From contig OX235272.1 in NCBI GenBank assembly GCA_944472155.2, positions 11,144,354 through 11,208,353 on the forward strand: a stretch of 64,000 nt of DNA, given 5' to 3'. This document shows, piece after piece, positions 31,766 through 42,694 of this stretch (positions are counted from its first letter, which is position 1; each line of letters begins with the position of its first letter). Under the pieces are notes generated by a model, which did no database searches, had not been told where the DNA came from, and saw only the letters and a list, made by a program, of their open reading frames with translations. Source of the DNA: Trichobilharzia szidati. Taxonomy: Eukaryota > Platyhelminthes > Trematoda > Strigeidida > Schistosomatidae. Made by a program: the position numbers and the translations under genes.

Positions 31766-32290
31766 GAAAATTACTCCACATATTTACCAGTATTCACACT
31801 AATATTCAAACACAAAATATCGTGTTACTTCAAAGTGGTTTACCACTATTATTGCACTTACTACATTCAGTAAAGGTGGTTGGCAGAAAGTTCTGGTCGG
31901 ATCTAGGTTTTGTGCTTGCTGGCACTCATCAGTCAAGAAGGCGGAGTGTCTGCGATCTTGAAGGGACCTACTCATATATCTTTTGAGATTCGAAGCCGTG
32001 TCACCCAGTAAGTACTGTGGTCAGAGACGCTGGTGATGAGGGGCTATTGGGGCTCGCGATTAACATCATGTAGGATTGTAATGGACACTTTGACTTGTCC
32101 CTAGGCTTCTTACCGACTGCCGCCAATCAACATCCAATGCCAATTCAGAATGCACTGCAATGTCAAGCCACCTAATTTGGTAACTGCACTGAAAACTTGA
32201 TTGACAGAATTCAGTCTACACCAAGCCAAGGACTAGGCACTGGACATTAGTCCTCACCTAGAGACCAGTCAAAGTAATTGACGATATATA
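31766..32290 (-). mobile_element. SINE-C with partial inverted arm (from about 31870)
   Basis: The minus-strand head and tail run from 31870 to 32100. A plus-strand tail follows (32105-32290, with GACTGCCGCCAATC and GACAGAATTCAGTCT). The region 31766-31869 was not recognised. Confidence 0.6.
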
Positions 32291-32435
32291 CATAGCACAG
32301 TCATGTGCGGATGTCATCATCTAGTATTTATCCTCACTTCCTAACCTGGTGGACCCCACTCCTCCCCAATGGTCACGACATCTCGCTAGAATTCCAAGCA
32401 GCTTGTTCCCAACTGTCTGTCACTAGTGAACATTA
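32285..32435 (-). mobile_element. SINE-A 5' module fragment
   Basis: The reverse complement has the 5' module order (GAAGTCGTGACC-like, TGAGGATAAATAC, GATGACATC), as in 15780-15900. No head. Confidence 0.5.
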
Positions 32436-32489
32436 GAATAAAGATTGTGTCGATCATTCTTATCGTATGCAATATAACAATGCTTGAAG

Positions 32490-34245
32490 GCAATAGAGAA
32501 GATTTGTAGTTCAGGTGGATGATTTGCAATTAGAAGTGTTCTCTGAGCTAGTTAGTTTGATTGCGGAGCTTTCGTCATTCCGCTTCTAGACAACATCCTC
32601 TTTCAGCCCAAGTTTTAGCATAAAGTGAAATGATTTAAATTCCCCATAAATGATAGAATTGCGTCTCTCGGTAACCATCTTTACATCTGTATTGATCACT
32701 TTTTATTGACTTGGATTTTAAACTTTTTGGTCACGTGATTTACTTTTTATTAGTTGGTAGATTTGGTCTATATTAACATGTTTGTTAATCAGTGGCTGAT
32801 TCACTCGAATACCAGGCTTCTAGGAATTCTCTGGAAGTATTTTTGGTGTTTCCTCTGTTCAAAATTTCGACATTATCTCAATCACTAAACTGGTTTCCAT
32901 AATTATCTACATGCATTGATATGATGAAAGAATACATATCATGTCTTACACAGCTAATTTGTGTTTTTGGATTCTGATTCGAAGGGGGCGTCCACTTTGG
33001 CCGATTTCATGTTTGTCACAGTTCATAGAATTTATTTTGTAAATAGTATTAATTTTATCTTCTTTCTCTGTTGGATCTTTCGGTTTGCACAATATCCATG
33101 AACGAAGTGATTGTGCTGACTTGTGATGATATATATTTGTAATAACTAAAAGAAATGATCTAGAATATACCCATGAATTAAAAAGCAACATATTTGAAGA
33201 CATCAAATTCACAAGAGAAGAAGAACTAGATAACGAAATCCCATTTTTATATGTCTTGATCAGGAGAACTAACACAGGAGATTTAGAAACACAAGTATGG
33301 AGAAAATCAACGCACACAGATCAAATACTCAACTATAGTAGCAATAACCCAATTACTCACAAAAGAAACTGTGTGCAGACATTGTTTAAAAGAATTAAAA
33401 CACTGTAGCACTCCAGTGTTGAAGAGAATGGAAGAAAAGTACCTACTAACGGTCTTCAAAAAGAATGGTTATCCACAAAATTTCATCAAAAAGTGTTTAA
33501 AGTCGAATCACAACACCAACAAGAAACCATCATCATAGACCACACGAAAATTCATCCTACCATACATGAGAAATATCTTTGAAATAACAGCTATAATACT
33601 GAAACCGTTTGATATAGATATAGCACATAAGCCAGTCAAATCGCTTATTTCGATATTATGCAAACCGAAAGATCCAACAGAAAAGGGAGATAAAATTAAT
33701 ACCATTTACAAAATAAATTGTATGAACTGCAACAGACATTAAATTGGTCAAAGTGGGCGCCTTCTTCGAATCAGAATCCAGGAACACAAATCAACTGTGA
33801 AAAGACATGATATATATATTCTCTCATCATTCCAATACATGTAGATAATTATGGAAACCAGTTTAGTGATAGGGAGAATGTGGGAATTTTAAAGAGAGGA
33901 AACACCAAAATACTGCCAGAGGATTCCTAGAAGCCTGGTACTCAAACGAATTAGCCAGTGATTAACAAACACATTACTCCTATAGACCTAATTTACAAAC
34001 TAATAAAAAGTAAATCACGTGACGAGAAAGTGCAAAATCCAAGTAAATAAAAAATGACCAACACAGATGTAAATCGACTACGTCATAAAGATGGTTGCCA
34101 GGAGACACAATTCTATCATGATTCATGGAGAATTTAAATCAGTTCATTTTATGCTAAAACTTGCGCTGAAAGAGGATGTTGTCTAGAAGTGGGATGATGA
34201 AAGCTCCTCAATTAAGCCAACCAGCTCAGAGAACATTACTAATTG
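32490..34245 (+). mobile_element. Penelope-like element with about 600-bp inverted ends
   Basis: 32490-33115 is the reverse complement of about 33640-34245: both contain the nuclease-side text (KINCMNC / KINSMNCDK, GQSGRPLRIRIQ) and the 3' UTR. Between them, 33120-33560 carries plus-strand RT C-terminal blocks: FEDIKFTREEELDNEIPFLYV, TGDLETQVWRKSTHTDQILNY, ITHKRNCVQTLFKRIK. RT motifs A-C are missing. The outermost sequence on both sides is the 3' UTR, i.e. tails outward. Confidence 0.8.
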
Positions 34246-34994
34246 AAAATGCTTTAAGGTATTTATCCTTTGACTTTCTGTTTTTTGCGAATTCTCTAAC
34301 TTGATTTGTCTTTCTATTCCATTCAAAGTACGCACCTCCATTTTTTCGACTTGTTAATACTGTACATTGATAGTCAGTTAAACAACAACCAAAATATTTA
34401 CAATTCCATGGTACTTACTCTCCTTCTCCACATTTACATGAATACGTGTGTATACTACATGTGTGAATATGCTTCTTTTTATCTAACTGTGGAAATCTTT
34501 TTAAACCAGAAGACGTCATCAACTCTTTAGGTAGGTAGGTATCTCCAAATAGGTAAGCAACAGGACTGATTCAATCATTATTTTTCGTTAGTATTTATCA
34601 TACCATATGTGATAACAAAAATGATATATTATCAACAATATATACATTCATAAATATTCTAATGAAATAGTCATGTGATTTTAGATAATGATGAATAAAT
34701 ATTGTTTAAAATCAACTAAAAATATCCTTGTTTAACTCAGTGTAGCGTTTATATCTAAATATACATTTACATACATATAATTCAAATATACAATGTATTG
34801 ATTGATTTACATTCAACTAATCAATATTGTTCGATTGAAGAATAGTTTGGCGGAAATTCAAATTTTCAATTATGCCTCTAAAATTAGAAGTATCATGTGT
34901 TTTTGATAATGTTTAATAGTAATAATAATAATAAATAAAAATAGTAATAATAGTAATCACTCTATTCTAAACAATAATATTTTGTCTTTGTACA
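34246..34994. other. Unassigned AT-rich, AAT tract
   Basis: Low-complexity AT DNA with an (AAT)n tract near 34920-34960 and a GGTA repeat near 34530. No gene recognised. Confidence 0.5.
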
Positions 34995-35975
34995 TTTATT
35001 CCCCTTAACGCGTCAAACTCTGCGTAGGTAGTGAGAAGACAGGAAGACGTTGGAGTACTGGTAAGAAGACTCTAGAGGACCTGGATTTCGCGTGTGGATG
35101 ATTTATGTTTAATGTTACACAAACTCGAAGACTTAAAGACGAAAACTAACACAACTGGTGGAAGATGCTGGCAGGCAGCGAAGTAAGGACTGCAGGTGAA
35201 CATAGAGAAAACGGAGGTGATGAAAATAACCAAGGAACAGCAGCACCACTAACAACAACCAGTACCAATCACTACGAGAGGGGGAGATTTAACAGAGGTT
35301 GTCGCCTTCATTTATCTGGCCAGGAAGCATCGTTTCAACTACAGGCGGAACTGAAGAAGATATCAAAGCTGGTCAGCCAGAATCGGAAAGGCAAGATACG
35401 CCTTCGTCAACCTGAAACCAGTTTAGAAATCTTCTGCACTCAACATAAAGAACCAGATTTGAATTTTCAACACCAATGTGTAGTTGGTACTTGTATACGG
35501 GTCAGAAACGTGGCCAGTGTGTCACGAAAAGCATTTCCAGCAGGTTGCGGACTTTCATCAACAGCTGCCACCTTCACTGGCTGGCTCCATACTGAAGATC
35601 AAATGGCCAGATTGAATAAGCAACAAGAAACTATGGGAACAAACCAACAAGCAAGAGTCGATCGCTCAATAAATATGTTGGAGACAATGGAGATAAATTG
35701 ATCGGGCATACATTGATGAGGAAACCGTCGAATGATATCGCGCTGAATGTAGGCCATCGCTCTAGTGGAATCTGAATGGGAAGTGACGAGTGAGTCTTCG
35801 GCGCGAGGGTGACTTGCAGGAGATCGTTTGAGTTGAAAAAGGTGAGAGATTATGGGGAATTATGGGGCTAGCCAGTTGAAGAGGACGGCAGAGGATAGAA
35901 GATAATGGAGATATGTTGTTGAAGACAGCCTTATGTTCCACTGGGAACCCAAGGGAATAATAATAATAATGCTAA
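34995..35975 (+). mobile_element. RTE-like LINE, 5'-truncated
   Basis: Starts near the DLDFA(C)/DD motif C region (35080-35110), which is frameshifted, and continues through the connection and C-terminal segments to CCTTATGTTCCACTGGGAAC and an AAT tail at 35955-35980. A 178-codon frame at 35165-35701 mixes true and shifted frames; no intact protein remains. Confidence 0.75.
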
Positions 35976-36112
35976 TAATAGTGATCACTTCATCCCTAAC
36001 AATAATGATCGTACATAATGGAAACTTCTAGTATTACGTAATCAGATGGAAGAGAGGATTAAAACATTCATTTACAGGAAAAGAAAAAAACTGATAACCA
36101 TGCACTGTGAAT

Positions 36113-36605
36113 TGTTGGTATTAGATGGTTGGAGGCAATCGGCAGGAAGCCTTGGACCTAGGTTTCGTGCTAGTTGGCACTCATCAGCAAGGCGTATCTG
36201 CAACCTTGCAGGAACTGATGTCCCTTTTGAGATTCGAACCCGCGTCACCCAGTGCTGCAGTCAGTCCTACCGTCCTACAGGAGGTCAGTCGCGAGGCTGA
36301 ATAGCTCAATGGTAACGTCTCTGACTGCAGCACTGGGTGACGCGGGTTCGAATCTCAGAAGGGATATCAGTTCCTTCAAGGTTGCAGATACGCCTTGCTG
36401 ATGAGTGCCAACTAGCACGAAACCTAGGTCTAAGGTTTCCTGCCGATCGCCTCCAACCATCTAATACCAACAATTCACAGTGCACCGTAATGGCGAGCCA
36501 CCTAGCATGGTGGCCACATTGCAAATACCTGACTGATAGAATTCAGTCTGCACCGAAGATAGGACTAGACACATTACACTAGTTACTGACTAGTGTGCAA
36601 TCAAA
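36113..36605. mobile_element. SINE-C inverted dimer, highly symmetric
   Basis: The minus arm 36113-36266 and plus arm 36321-36482 match in reverse with only a few differences (for example TTCGTGCTAGTTGGCACTCA and its complement). The plus head reads TAGCTCAATGG (box A) and GGGTTCGAATCTC (box B). The central part carries the CCTACAGGAGGTCAGTCGCG leader. An extra plus tail runs to 36605. Confidence 0.85.
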
Positions 36606-36965
36606 CTGATAACCACTTCTTTCTGAACGCATAAATCGGGTTTCAGATGCTTGAAGGAGATTGCTTCGGGAAACTTGAGGAGCGTTGAATTCTTTTGTCT
36701 ACTGATTATTTTGGACAATCTTGCGACAAGAACCTCATGATCCCAGTCAAGGAGGTACGTGGTGATGGCACTGCTCAAAGTAGTTGTTCCCTTGAGACGT
36801 AGGCTTCTCAGAAAATCGTACAAATCCCTTTCTTCCTGTCCTTCCAGTGTAACTGCTTCCACAGACACATGTGAATTCGTACATACAGTTAAAGTTAGTA
36901 TGAGAAGGATATATGCCGACTTTTGACGGAATCAAAGAGAAAGTTGTTCGATAGACGAGAACCAG
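36590..36965 (-). mobile_element. Penelope-like element, GIY-YIG fragment
   Basis: Minus frame: NCMYEFTCVCGSSYTGRTGR (YIG changed to YTG), a block equivalent to the H-H region, then PEAISFKHLKPDLCVQKEV. Frameshifts separate them. No RT. Confidence 0.7.
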
Positions 36966-37189
36966 CTTAACTAGCTGCAGGATAGGCTCTGGCTAGTAAC
37001 CTACTCAATCTTCTGTTGACAATCGCTGTAATATTTTCACCTTTAAAATGGAGTTGAATGAAGACAGGCTTTTCTATCGCTGCGATGATGATGACTGTTC
37101 CACTTTATTCTGTAAAAACTGTTGTTCTTGCTTTATTCAAATAATGGTCATGGAAACTAGAATATTCAGAATTCACAAGTATTATTTTC
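36966..37189. other. Unassigned DNA
   Basis: No motif recognised. Confidence 0.4.
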
Positions 37190-38170
37190 TATTATTATCA
37201 TCATTCCATTGGATTCCAAGTGGGGAATTGGTCCTCGCTGGCGTGCCTCCTCTTCATCTTGTTCTCCCATATATTCATGTTTGGTTGACCCCAACTTTCA
37301 TCTCCCCCTTACACTAGCTCCTCTATTCTATATAACCCCCTCAAACTAATGTCTTACTTGTCATTTCCTATGCGGGTACCACTTGAGGGTCTGATGCATG
37401 ATTTCAGTCATCGGCCTCCACAGTGTGTGTGTTTTATTCATCTCCACTTTCTTCAGCAGACTTTTGGTCAACAGGTCCTCTGTTGGTTCGCTACCTAACA
37501 GTGCCCCGCCTTGCTAATCCTTTTTGCCTGGCTTTCTAATCTTTACTATGGAGTAAAGGCAGGTTTTATTGAAAATCTGCCATAGTCTTTTGGAGATGAA
37601 TTTCGTGCCTATGAATCGTTAGTGTTGAGGATCCGGATATGGTCGCTTATGCTGACTTCAGCAGATTTAAAAGCTGATTTCTGAGTAGTGGAGGTCTATC
37701 TCGCCTTTCCAATCCTGACTTTGACATTCTCATCTATGTCATCCATCTGTAGTTGAAACGATACTTTCAGGGTGGAGAAGTGAAGGAAGCCACCTCTGTT
37801 TAATCTCCCTCCTCCTTGATATTGACAGGTGTTGATTGTTATTGCTGTTGGTGGTGGTTGGTTATTTTCATCAACTACGTCTTCTCTATGTTCATTAGAA
37901 GTCCTGCATTCACTGGCTGCTTCATCTGCCAACTTCTTGTTTTTCGCCTGTGGATCTTCAAGTTTGTGTAACATTAAAATTAAATCATCGACACGCAAAA
38001 TTTAAATCTTCTAGAGTCTTCTTATCGGTCCAACGTATTCCTCTCTTCCCGCTCCCCACGTACAGTCTGTCGCATAATCTAGTCCACCGAAATTCGCAAT
38101 ACTACCAATGATGGTAGGCGTCATTCTTGTCATACTCCTGTACTCCCTTTTAAAAGGCTTCGTTGAGTTT
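37190..38170 (-). mobile_element. RTE-like LINE, long 3' fragment
   Basis: The tail (TATTATTATCATC) is at the low end. Minus-strand blocks include RVDDLILMLHKLEDPQAK (motif C region decayed) and a QMDDIDENVKVRIGKAR segment. Frameshifted. It lies head to head with the plus RTE at 38180. Confidence 0.65.
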
Positions 38171-38179
38171 TTAATCACG

Positions 38180-38575
38180 AATCACCTTTGCTCTATACTG
38201 AAGACCAAATAGCTCTCTAGAAAGAATTAGCAACAAGAAACTCTGGCTGGCTGGCAACGAACCACCCAAGAGCCGACTGCTCAACAAATATTCCGAATGA
38301 AATGAAGTTGGACTGGGCACACGCTGAGAGCACTGTCGAATAACGTTGGGCTCCGGGCTTTCAGTTGAGTGGAACCTGAATGAAAAACGAGAAGTTAAGC
38401 GTGCCCCAAGGAGAAATGTAGTAGATCAGTGTGAGGAGGAGAGGAAAGACTACTGGCAATCGTGGGATTAGCTAAAGAGAATAATGAAAAGAATAGAACA
38501 AAGCGAATATGTGTTGTTGGATCCCTATGTTCCACTCGGAACCCAGGGGAACCATAATAATAATGGTAATATAGG
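38180..38575 (+). mobile_element. RTE-like LINE, 3' 400 bases
   Basis: Plus-strand C-terminal blocks and the terminus TCCCTATGTTCCACTCGGAA followed by an AAT tail. Together with 37190-38170 it forms a tail-outward pair. Confidence 0.7.
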
Positions 38576-38949
38576 AATTCTCAACAATATGGATAAGACC
38601 TATGAAACTACTTCTCTCTAGTTTTCAGTTGTTTCCCCCACGGGTATCGATAATAGTTACCTTGAAATTGATTACAAACCCCTACACTTTCAAGCATTTG
38701 AAAATATGCAATTAATCACATTTTGCGATTTTAATTATATGTTTTATAGAAAACAATGGATAATGAATGATCAGGCTATACAACACCTATAATTTTATTT
38801 ATTTGTTTGTTTGTTTGAATTCACTGCATTATAAATATTAACAACAAAAAGGAGAGATATATATCAACAGGAAGTGGTCCAAATGATCTCTCATATATCT
38901 ATGTATGATCTATGTATAAATTACCTTATTCTCTACTACTGTGAATCAA
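38576..38949. other. Unassigned AT-rich, TTTG tract
   Basis: A (TTTG)n run is near 38802-38816. Around 38605-38695 is a possible worn SINE-A tail (TTTTCAGTTG, ATTACAAACCCC). Confidence 0.4.
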
Positions 38950-39064
38950 AAGATTATTGAAACAATTAGTCCCTTTGATAAATTTGAATAAGGCATTTAG
39001 AAGACAAATTTCGCCAGGTGATATCTTCATTTCGTAGTTTTATTACAACCGATTTACAACTAAC

Positions 39065-40531
39065 ATGGTTAACAATAATAAAATAAAGGTCATGACAATC
39101 ACTCAGTTAAATAAAAAACAAAAGTACATACTAGACATGTCTCATTCACCCTATCACGAGACAGCGAAGTGGCTGGTACAGCTACTTCAACCCTTGCATG
39201 ACGAATTAGTAAAGCATAGCGTCAAGGATACCTTTCAATTTATTGATAAGATCAAAAACTTGAACACAACTGGCAAATACATGGCATCACTTGATGTCTC
39301 ATCTCTATTCACTAATGTGCCTCTAGTGGAAACCATCGACTATATCTGCGAACAGATTATAGAAAAGAAATTGTGCACTGATATTCCGATTAGTAATCTG
39401 AAACAACTACTTGCTAAATGTACAGCAAATGTTCAGTTCTTGTTTAATAATGAAATATACAGACAGATTGATGGAGTAGCCATGGGATCCCCACTGGGAC
39501 CTATTTTCGCGAATATATTTCTAGCAAAACTAGAAAATAGTCCGTTGAAAGAGGAAATAGCAAATATGGAAATGTATTGTCGTTACATGGATGACACTTT
39601 TGTAGTGTACGATGAAGGGTTAAGTAGTGATTTGATTTTGAGCAACTTCAATAATGCTCACCCAGCGGTCCATTTCACCTACGAAGGAGAATGCAACGAC
39701 TCTCTACACTTCCTCGACGTCCTACTAACGAGAAGAGAGGATGGTTCCGTCAAAAGAACCATATTTAGAAAGCTAGAGACCAAAGCTCAGTATACACACT
39801 TCCTTAGCTTTGTACCGATGAAATACAAACGCAATCTGATCAGATGCTTAGCATTTAGAGCAAGGTCGATTTGTTCCGAAGACTGTGTAGAGAAAGAACT
39901 CCAGGTCATCCGAGACATTCTAAGTGAGAACGGATATCCAGAGAAGTTCATTAAAGCAAACATAGGTTACAATAGCCGTAAACATGAACTGACAACGGTG
40001 GAGAAAAAGCCTCTGTTTTTACGTCTCCAATTCAAGGGAGATACTCCTGCGGAGATTCTATCGCAACGTTTAACCAGGGCGATCAAGAAAACTTTCTACT
40101 CTGCACGTCTGTGTCTATCCTTCAGTAGCCGTCCAATGTTCACCCAGCAACTCAAAGATGTTTTACCTAATCTTAGCTCTTCTTCATGCATATACCATTT
40201 CAACTGTTCCTGTGGTTCAAGTTATATAGGGCGCACGATTAGGCAGGTTCGTCTACGGGTTCGAGAACATATACCAGCTTGGTTCAGCAGAGGGGAAATT
40301 AAGTGCATAAAAAGCTCGATCCTGTCACACTTGGTCGATACTGGACATCATATCGATGTCAACACAGCTTTCAGGGTTATATACCGAATTCCGAAGTCGT
40401 TATCACGTACAGTTCGCTTACGTCTTCTACACATAGCTGAAGCTGTTGCAATAAGATCGACTAAACCGGAACTTTGTATCCAAAAAGAACACGTCCAGAC
40501 GCTGTTCCTACCGTGGCCAAACTTGGATTGA
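39065..40531 (+). CDS. Penelope-like element reverse transcriptase/GIY-YIG endonuclease
   Basis: This 488-residue open frame is the most complete protein in the window. Reverse transcriptase motifs are SLDVSSLFTNVP (residues 75-86, motif A, Asp77), GVAMGSPLGP (137-146, motif B) and CRYMDDTFVVY (172-182, motif C with both Asp), then HFLDVLLTR (215-223). A GIY-YIG nuclease follows: Cys-rich CIYHFNCSCGSSYIGRT (375-391), then RLRVREH (396-402) and SSILSHLVDTGH (417-428). PLE proteins prime reverse transcription from nicked DNA. The length is short of the usual 700 or so residues. The first 18 or so residues come from the inverted repeat, so the ATG used here is probably not native and the N-terminal RT part is lost. 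RT and nuclease residues look intact. Confidence 0.9.
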   Translation: MVNNNKIKVMTITQLNKKQKYILDMSHSPYHETAKWLVQLLQPLHDELVKHSVKDTFQFIDKIKNLNTTGKYMASLDVSSLFTNVPLVETIDYICEQIIEKKLCTDIPISNLKQLLAKCTANVQFLFNNEIYRQIDGVAMGSPLGPIFANIFLAKLENSPLKEEIANMEMYCRYMDDTFVVYDEGLSSDLILSNFNNAHPAVHFTYEGECNDSLHFLDVLLTRREDGSVKRTIFRKLETKAQYTHFLSFVPMKYKRNLIRCLAFRARSICSEDCVEKELQVIRDILSENGYPEKFIKANIGYNSRKHELTTVEKKPLFLRLQFKGDTPAEILSQRLTRAIKKTFYSARLCLSFSSRPMFTQQLKDVLPNLSSSSCIYHFNCSCGSSYIGRTIRQVRLRVREHIPAWFSRGEIKCIKSSILSHLVDTGHHIDVNTAFRVIYRIPKSLSRTVRLRLLHIAEAVAIRSTKPELCIQKEHVQTLFLPWPNLD

Positions 40532-41319
40532 TGATTCTTCTTCTCACCAAGAGTGCTCCTTCCCCTTAACCCTCTTGGCTTTTTTTTTCCTTTGCTTATT
40601 ATTACAATTATTACTATTATTATTAATATTATCATTATTCGTCATAATTTATGCCCTTCATGCAAACATTCTCTCAATACTATCGAATTTTTTTTCGTTT
40701 ATACTATCCGGACTTATTATTAGTGATATTATCTCTTTTCTCAATATATGCCTCCACCTGTTTCATTTCACATATTCGTTATCTCATTATGAACCTCCCA
40801 ATGCAGTCTTACTATCTCCTGTTTAACACAGACCACTTTGTACTAGCCACTCACCTGACACCTTTTATAACCTTGAACTGACTTGTCAATTTTCCTACCC
40901 CCACTCTACAAATCTATTATGATTAATCACCATTGTCTCCCGTTTTACATTATTTTGTAATCGAATTCAGCCTAGCACGTTTGTCACACAAATACGACTA
41001 TTTATTTTGACACCCCATAACTAATCTGTTATTCTACGTTAAAAATGTATCTGCCGCATAACTGGCCTTATTGTAACGACAACAAATATTATATTTTATA
41101 ATTGTAAGAACCTGAAGAGAAATTATTGAAAAGAATATTCTTCGTTCAGATTGACTTTTAATTCATAATATGGGAATTTTCGACACTATCAAATCTTACA
41201 TAATAAGGACCAATCATATTTAGATAGGTCATGTAGTCCATGGTAGGCGAAGACTGAAGTCACATTTTCGATCCCTGTGCCTACGATTAAAGGACGAAAT
41301 TCTATGGACTCTACTTCAA

Positions 41320-41735
41320 ACTGAATCTACAAGTTCACCTGCAGCTACGTAGGCACCAATATGGGTAGAACCAACATAATCTTTCAATGTCGTCAAAAAG
41401 AACATGTTCCAAAATGGCTACTAAATCATATCGAAAATCCCAACGCGATTAATCTGAATAGAAATCCAGCATCATCATCCATTGCAAAGCAGTTATTAAT
41501 ATTAGGTCACAAAATCAATATTATTAATGACTGTTTCGCAATTATTTCACATATCTCTAATTCATGGTTGATTATTGAAGGTGATGGAAGCACTTTTGGG
41601 ATTAATCACATACATCCTAAACTATGTGTACAAAAACAATCGACTTCAACCATCGCCTACCATGGACTACTTGACCTATCTAAGTGTGATGACTGGTCAT
41701 TAGTATGTACTTTTCTTTTTTATTTAACTGAGTAA
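41320..41735 (+). pseudogene. Second Penelope-like C-terminus
   Basis: Shifted frames give a Y-V-G-like core, then MGRTNIIFQCRQKEHVPKW, SSIAKQLLILGHKINIINDCFAII and HPKLCVQKQ, parallel to the nuclease end of the 39065 copy. The first frame is broken and the R-x-x-E helix is altered. Its 3' UTR forms the right inverted repeat. Confidence 0.7.
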
Positions 41736-41885
41736 TTGTCATGATCTTTATTTTATTTTATTATTGTTAACCATGTTAGTTGTAAAGCTGTTGTAAAGAA
41801 ACTATGAAATGAAGATATCATCTCGTGAAATTTGCCTTCTAAATGCCTTATTCAAGTTTATCAAAGGGACTAATTGTTTCAAAAG

Positions 41886-42470
41886 TAAAATAGTTTGGAA
41901 AACTGTAATTCATTAAAAGGTTTAGGGAGGAGGGCGAAGTCGTTTGGTTCATACATTCATGTAACGATTGACAAGGTAAGCAAAAGTGGCTGTACGAATT
42001 TCTTTAGAACACACAGACGTTCTGCTTCTTCAGATAGGTCTCGATTGCTTCAGCTTTGTATGCGTACAAGACGCAAACTCACAAAGCAAAATTAAGTTTA
42101 GTGGGAATGCGATAAATAACTTTACATGCTGTATTAACATCATATTTATGCTCACCGTCTACAGCAAGGTATGAGAAGAAACAGAGCTAGCTGCGAATAG
42201 ATCCTGTGTGTCACTTGCTGCTTGACCATGCAGGGTGATTTTCGGAAATACGATGATGAACCTGCCTAATAGTACCCTCAATGTAGCTGCCTCCTCTGCT
42301 GCAGTCATACTGGTAGTTACACACAGGGGTGAGTGGGAAGGCAAAAGTCTTTTCACATCGAAATTCCCAATTTTCAAGTTGTTTTACAATTTGCGATCTG
42401 CACAGTTCTTGGAGGAGAAGTTTCACCGTAATCATTCAGTTCACACACATAATGTGTGACCTGCCTTGTA
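41886..42470 (-). mobile_element. Penelope-like element, GIY-YIG end, decayed
   Basis: Minus-strand VCNYQYDCSRGGSYIEGTIRQVHHRISENHPAW is a clear relative of the nuclease core (YIGRTIRQV); YIG has become YIE. It shares family and orientation with 8811-9330. Confidence 0.7.
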
Positions 42471-42694
42471 ACATAAGCAGTAATAAAAAAAACGAACATA
42501 TGTGCATAAATTTTCGAATAATACAGATTGATTGAGATAGGTCCTTGTATACCACCCACATTGATCGGTAGTGGCAACAAGGTAAATCGAGGTGATGATC
42601 TGAAGCGACTCGGCTCTCTGATCTCAGTCAGATCAGATACACCGCTGATGAGGTCGGCTACAAACGCTAGAAACGGCCGTCAAGTGGTTTTTAT
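42471..42694. other. Spacer with hammerhead-like core
   Basis: Mostly unassigned; contains the core described at 42640-42690. Confidence 0.4.
42640..42690 (+). ncRNA. Hammerhead-like core, unrelated to Sm-alpha
   Basis: CTGATGA (42645-42651) and GAAA (42670-42673) are followed by CGGCCG (stem III) and GTC (42679-42681). The 18 bases between core and GAAA do not form a good stem II, and stem I has only about three pairs. It lies between a PLE end and a SINE-A. Could be a worn PLE hammerhead or chance. Confidence 0.3.

Larger units (their letters stand above)
38950..41885 (+). mobile_element. Penelope-like element bounded by inverted repeats
   Basis: About 38953-39118 is the reverse complement of about 41706-41880 (shared blocks include GGCATTTAGAAG, TGATATCTTCATTTC, AACTAACATGGTTAAC, CTCAGTTAAATAAAAAA). 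Between them lie the 488-codon ORF, its own 3' UTR and a second partial PLE end (41320-41735) that contributes the right-hand repeat. The composite is either one PLE with inverted terminal repeats or an insertion between inverted copies of a related PLE end. Confidence 0.75.

Noticed and set aside
35165..35701. 178-codon open frame as a possible gene
   Set aside because: It runs through an RTE LINE fragment and changes relation to the true RTE frame; alanine/threonine-rich text and no complete domain.
36300..36360. True tRNA gene at the SINE-C head
   Set aside because: Multi-copy, fixed tail, no acceptor stem pairing; a SINE head.
41810..41850. Hammerhead in the PLE 3' UTR (ATGAAGA ... GAAA, also in reverse near 39000)
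   Set aside because: No stem II between core and GAAA and no stem I; the resemblance is limited to two short words.
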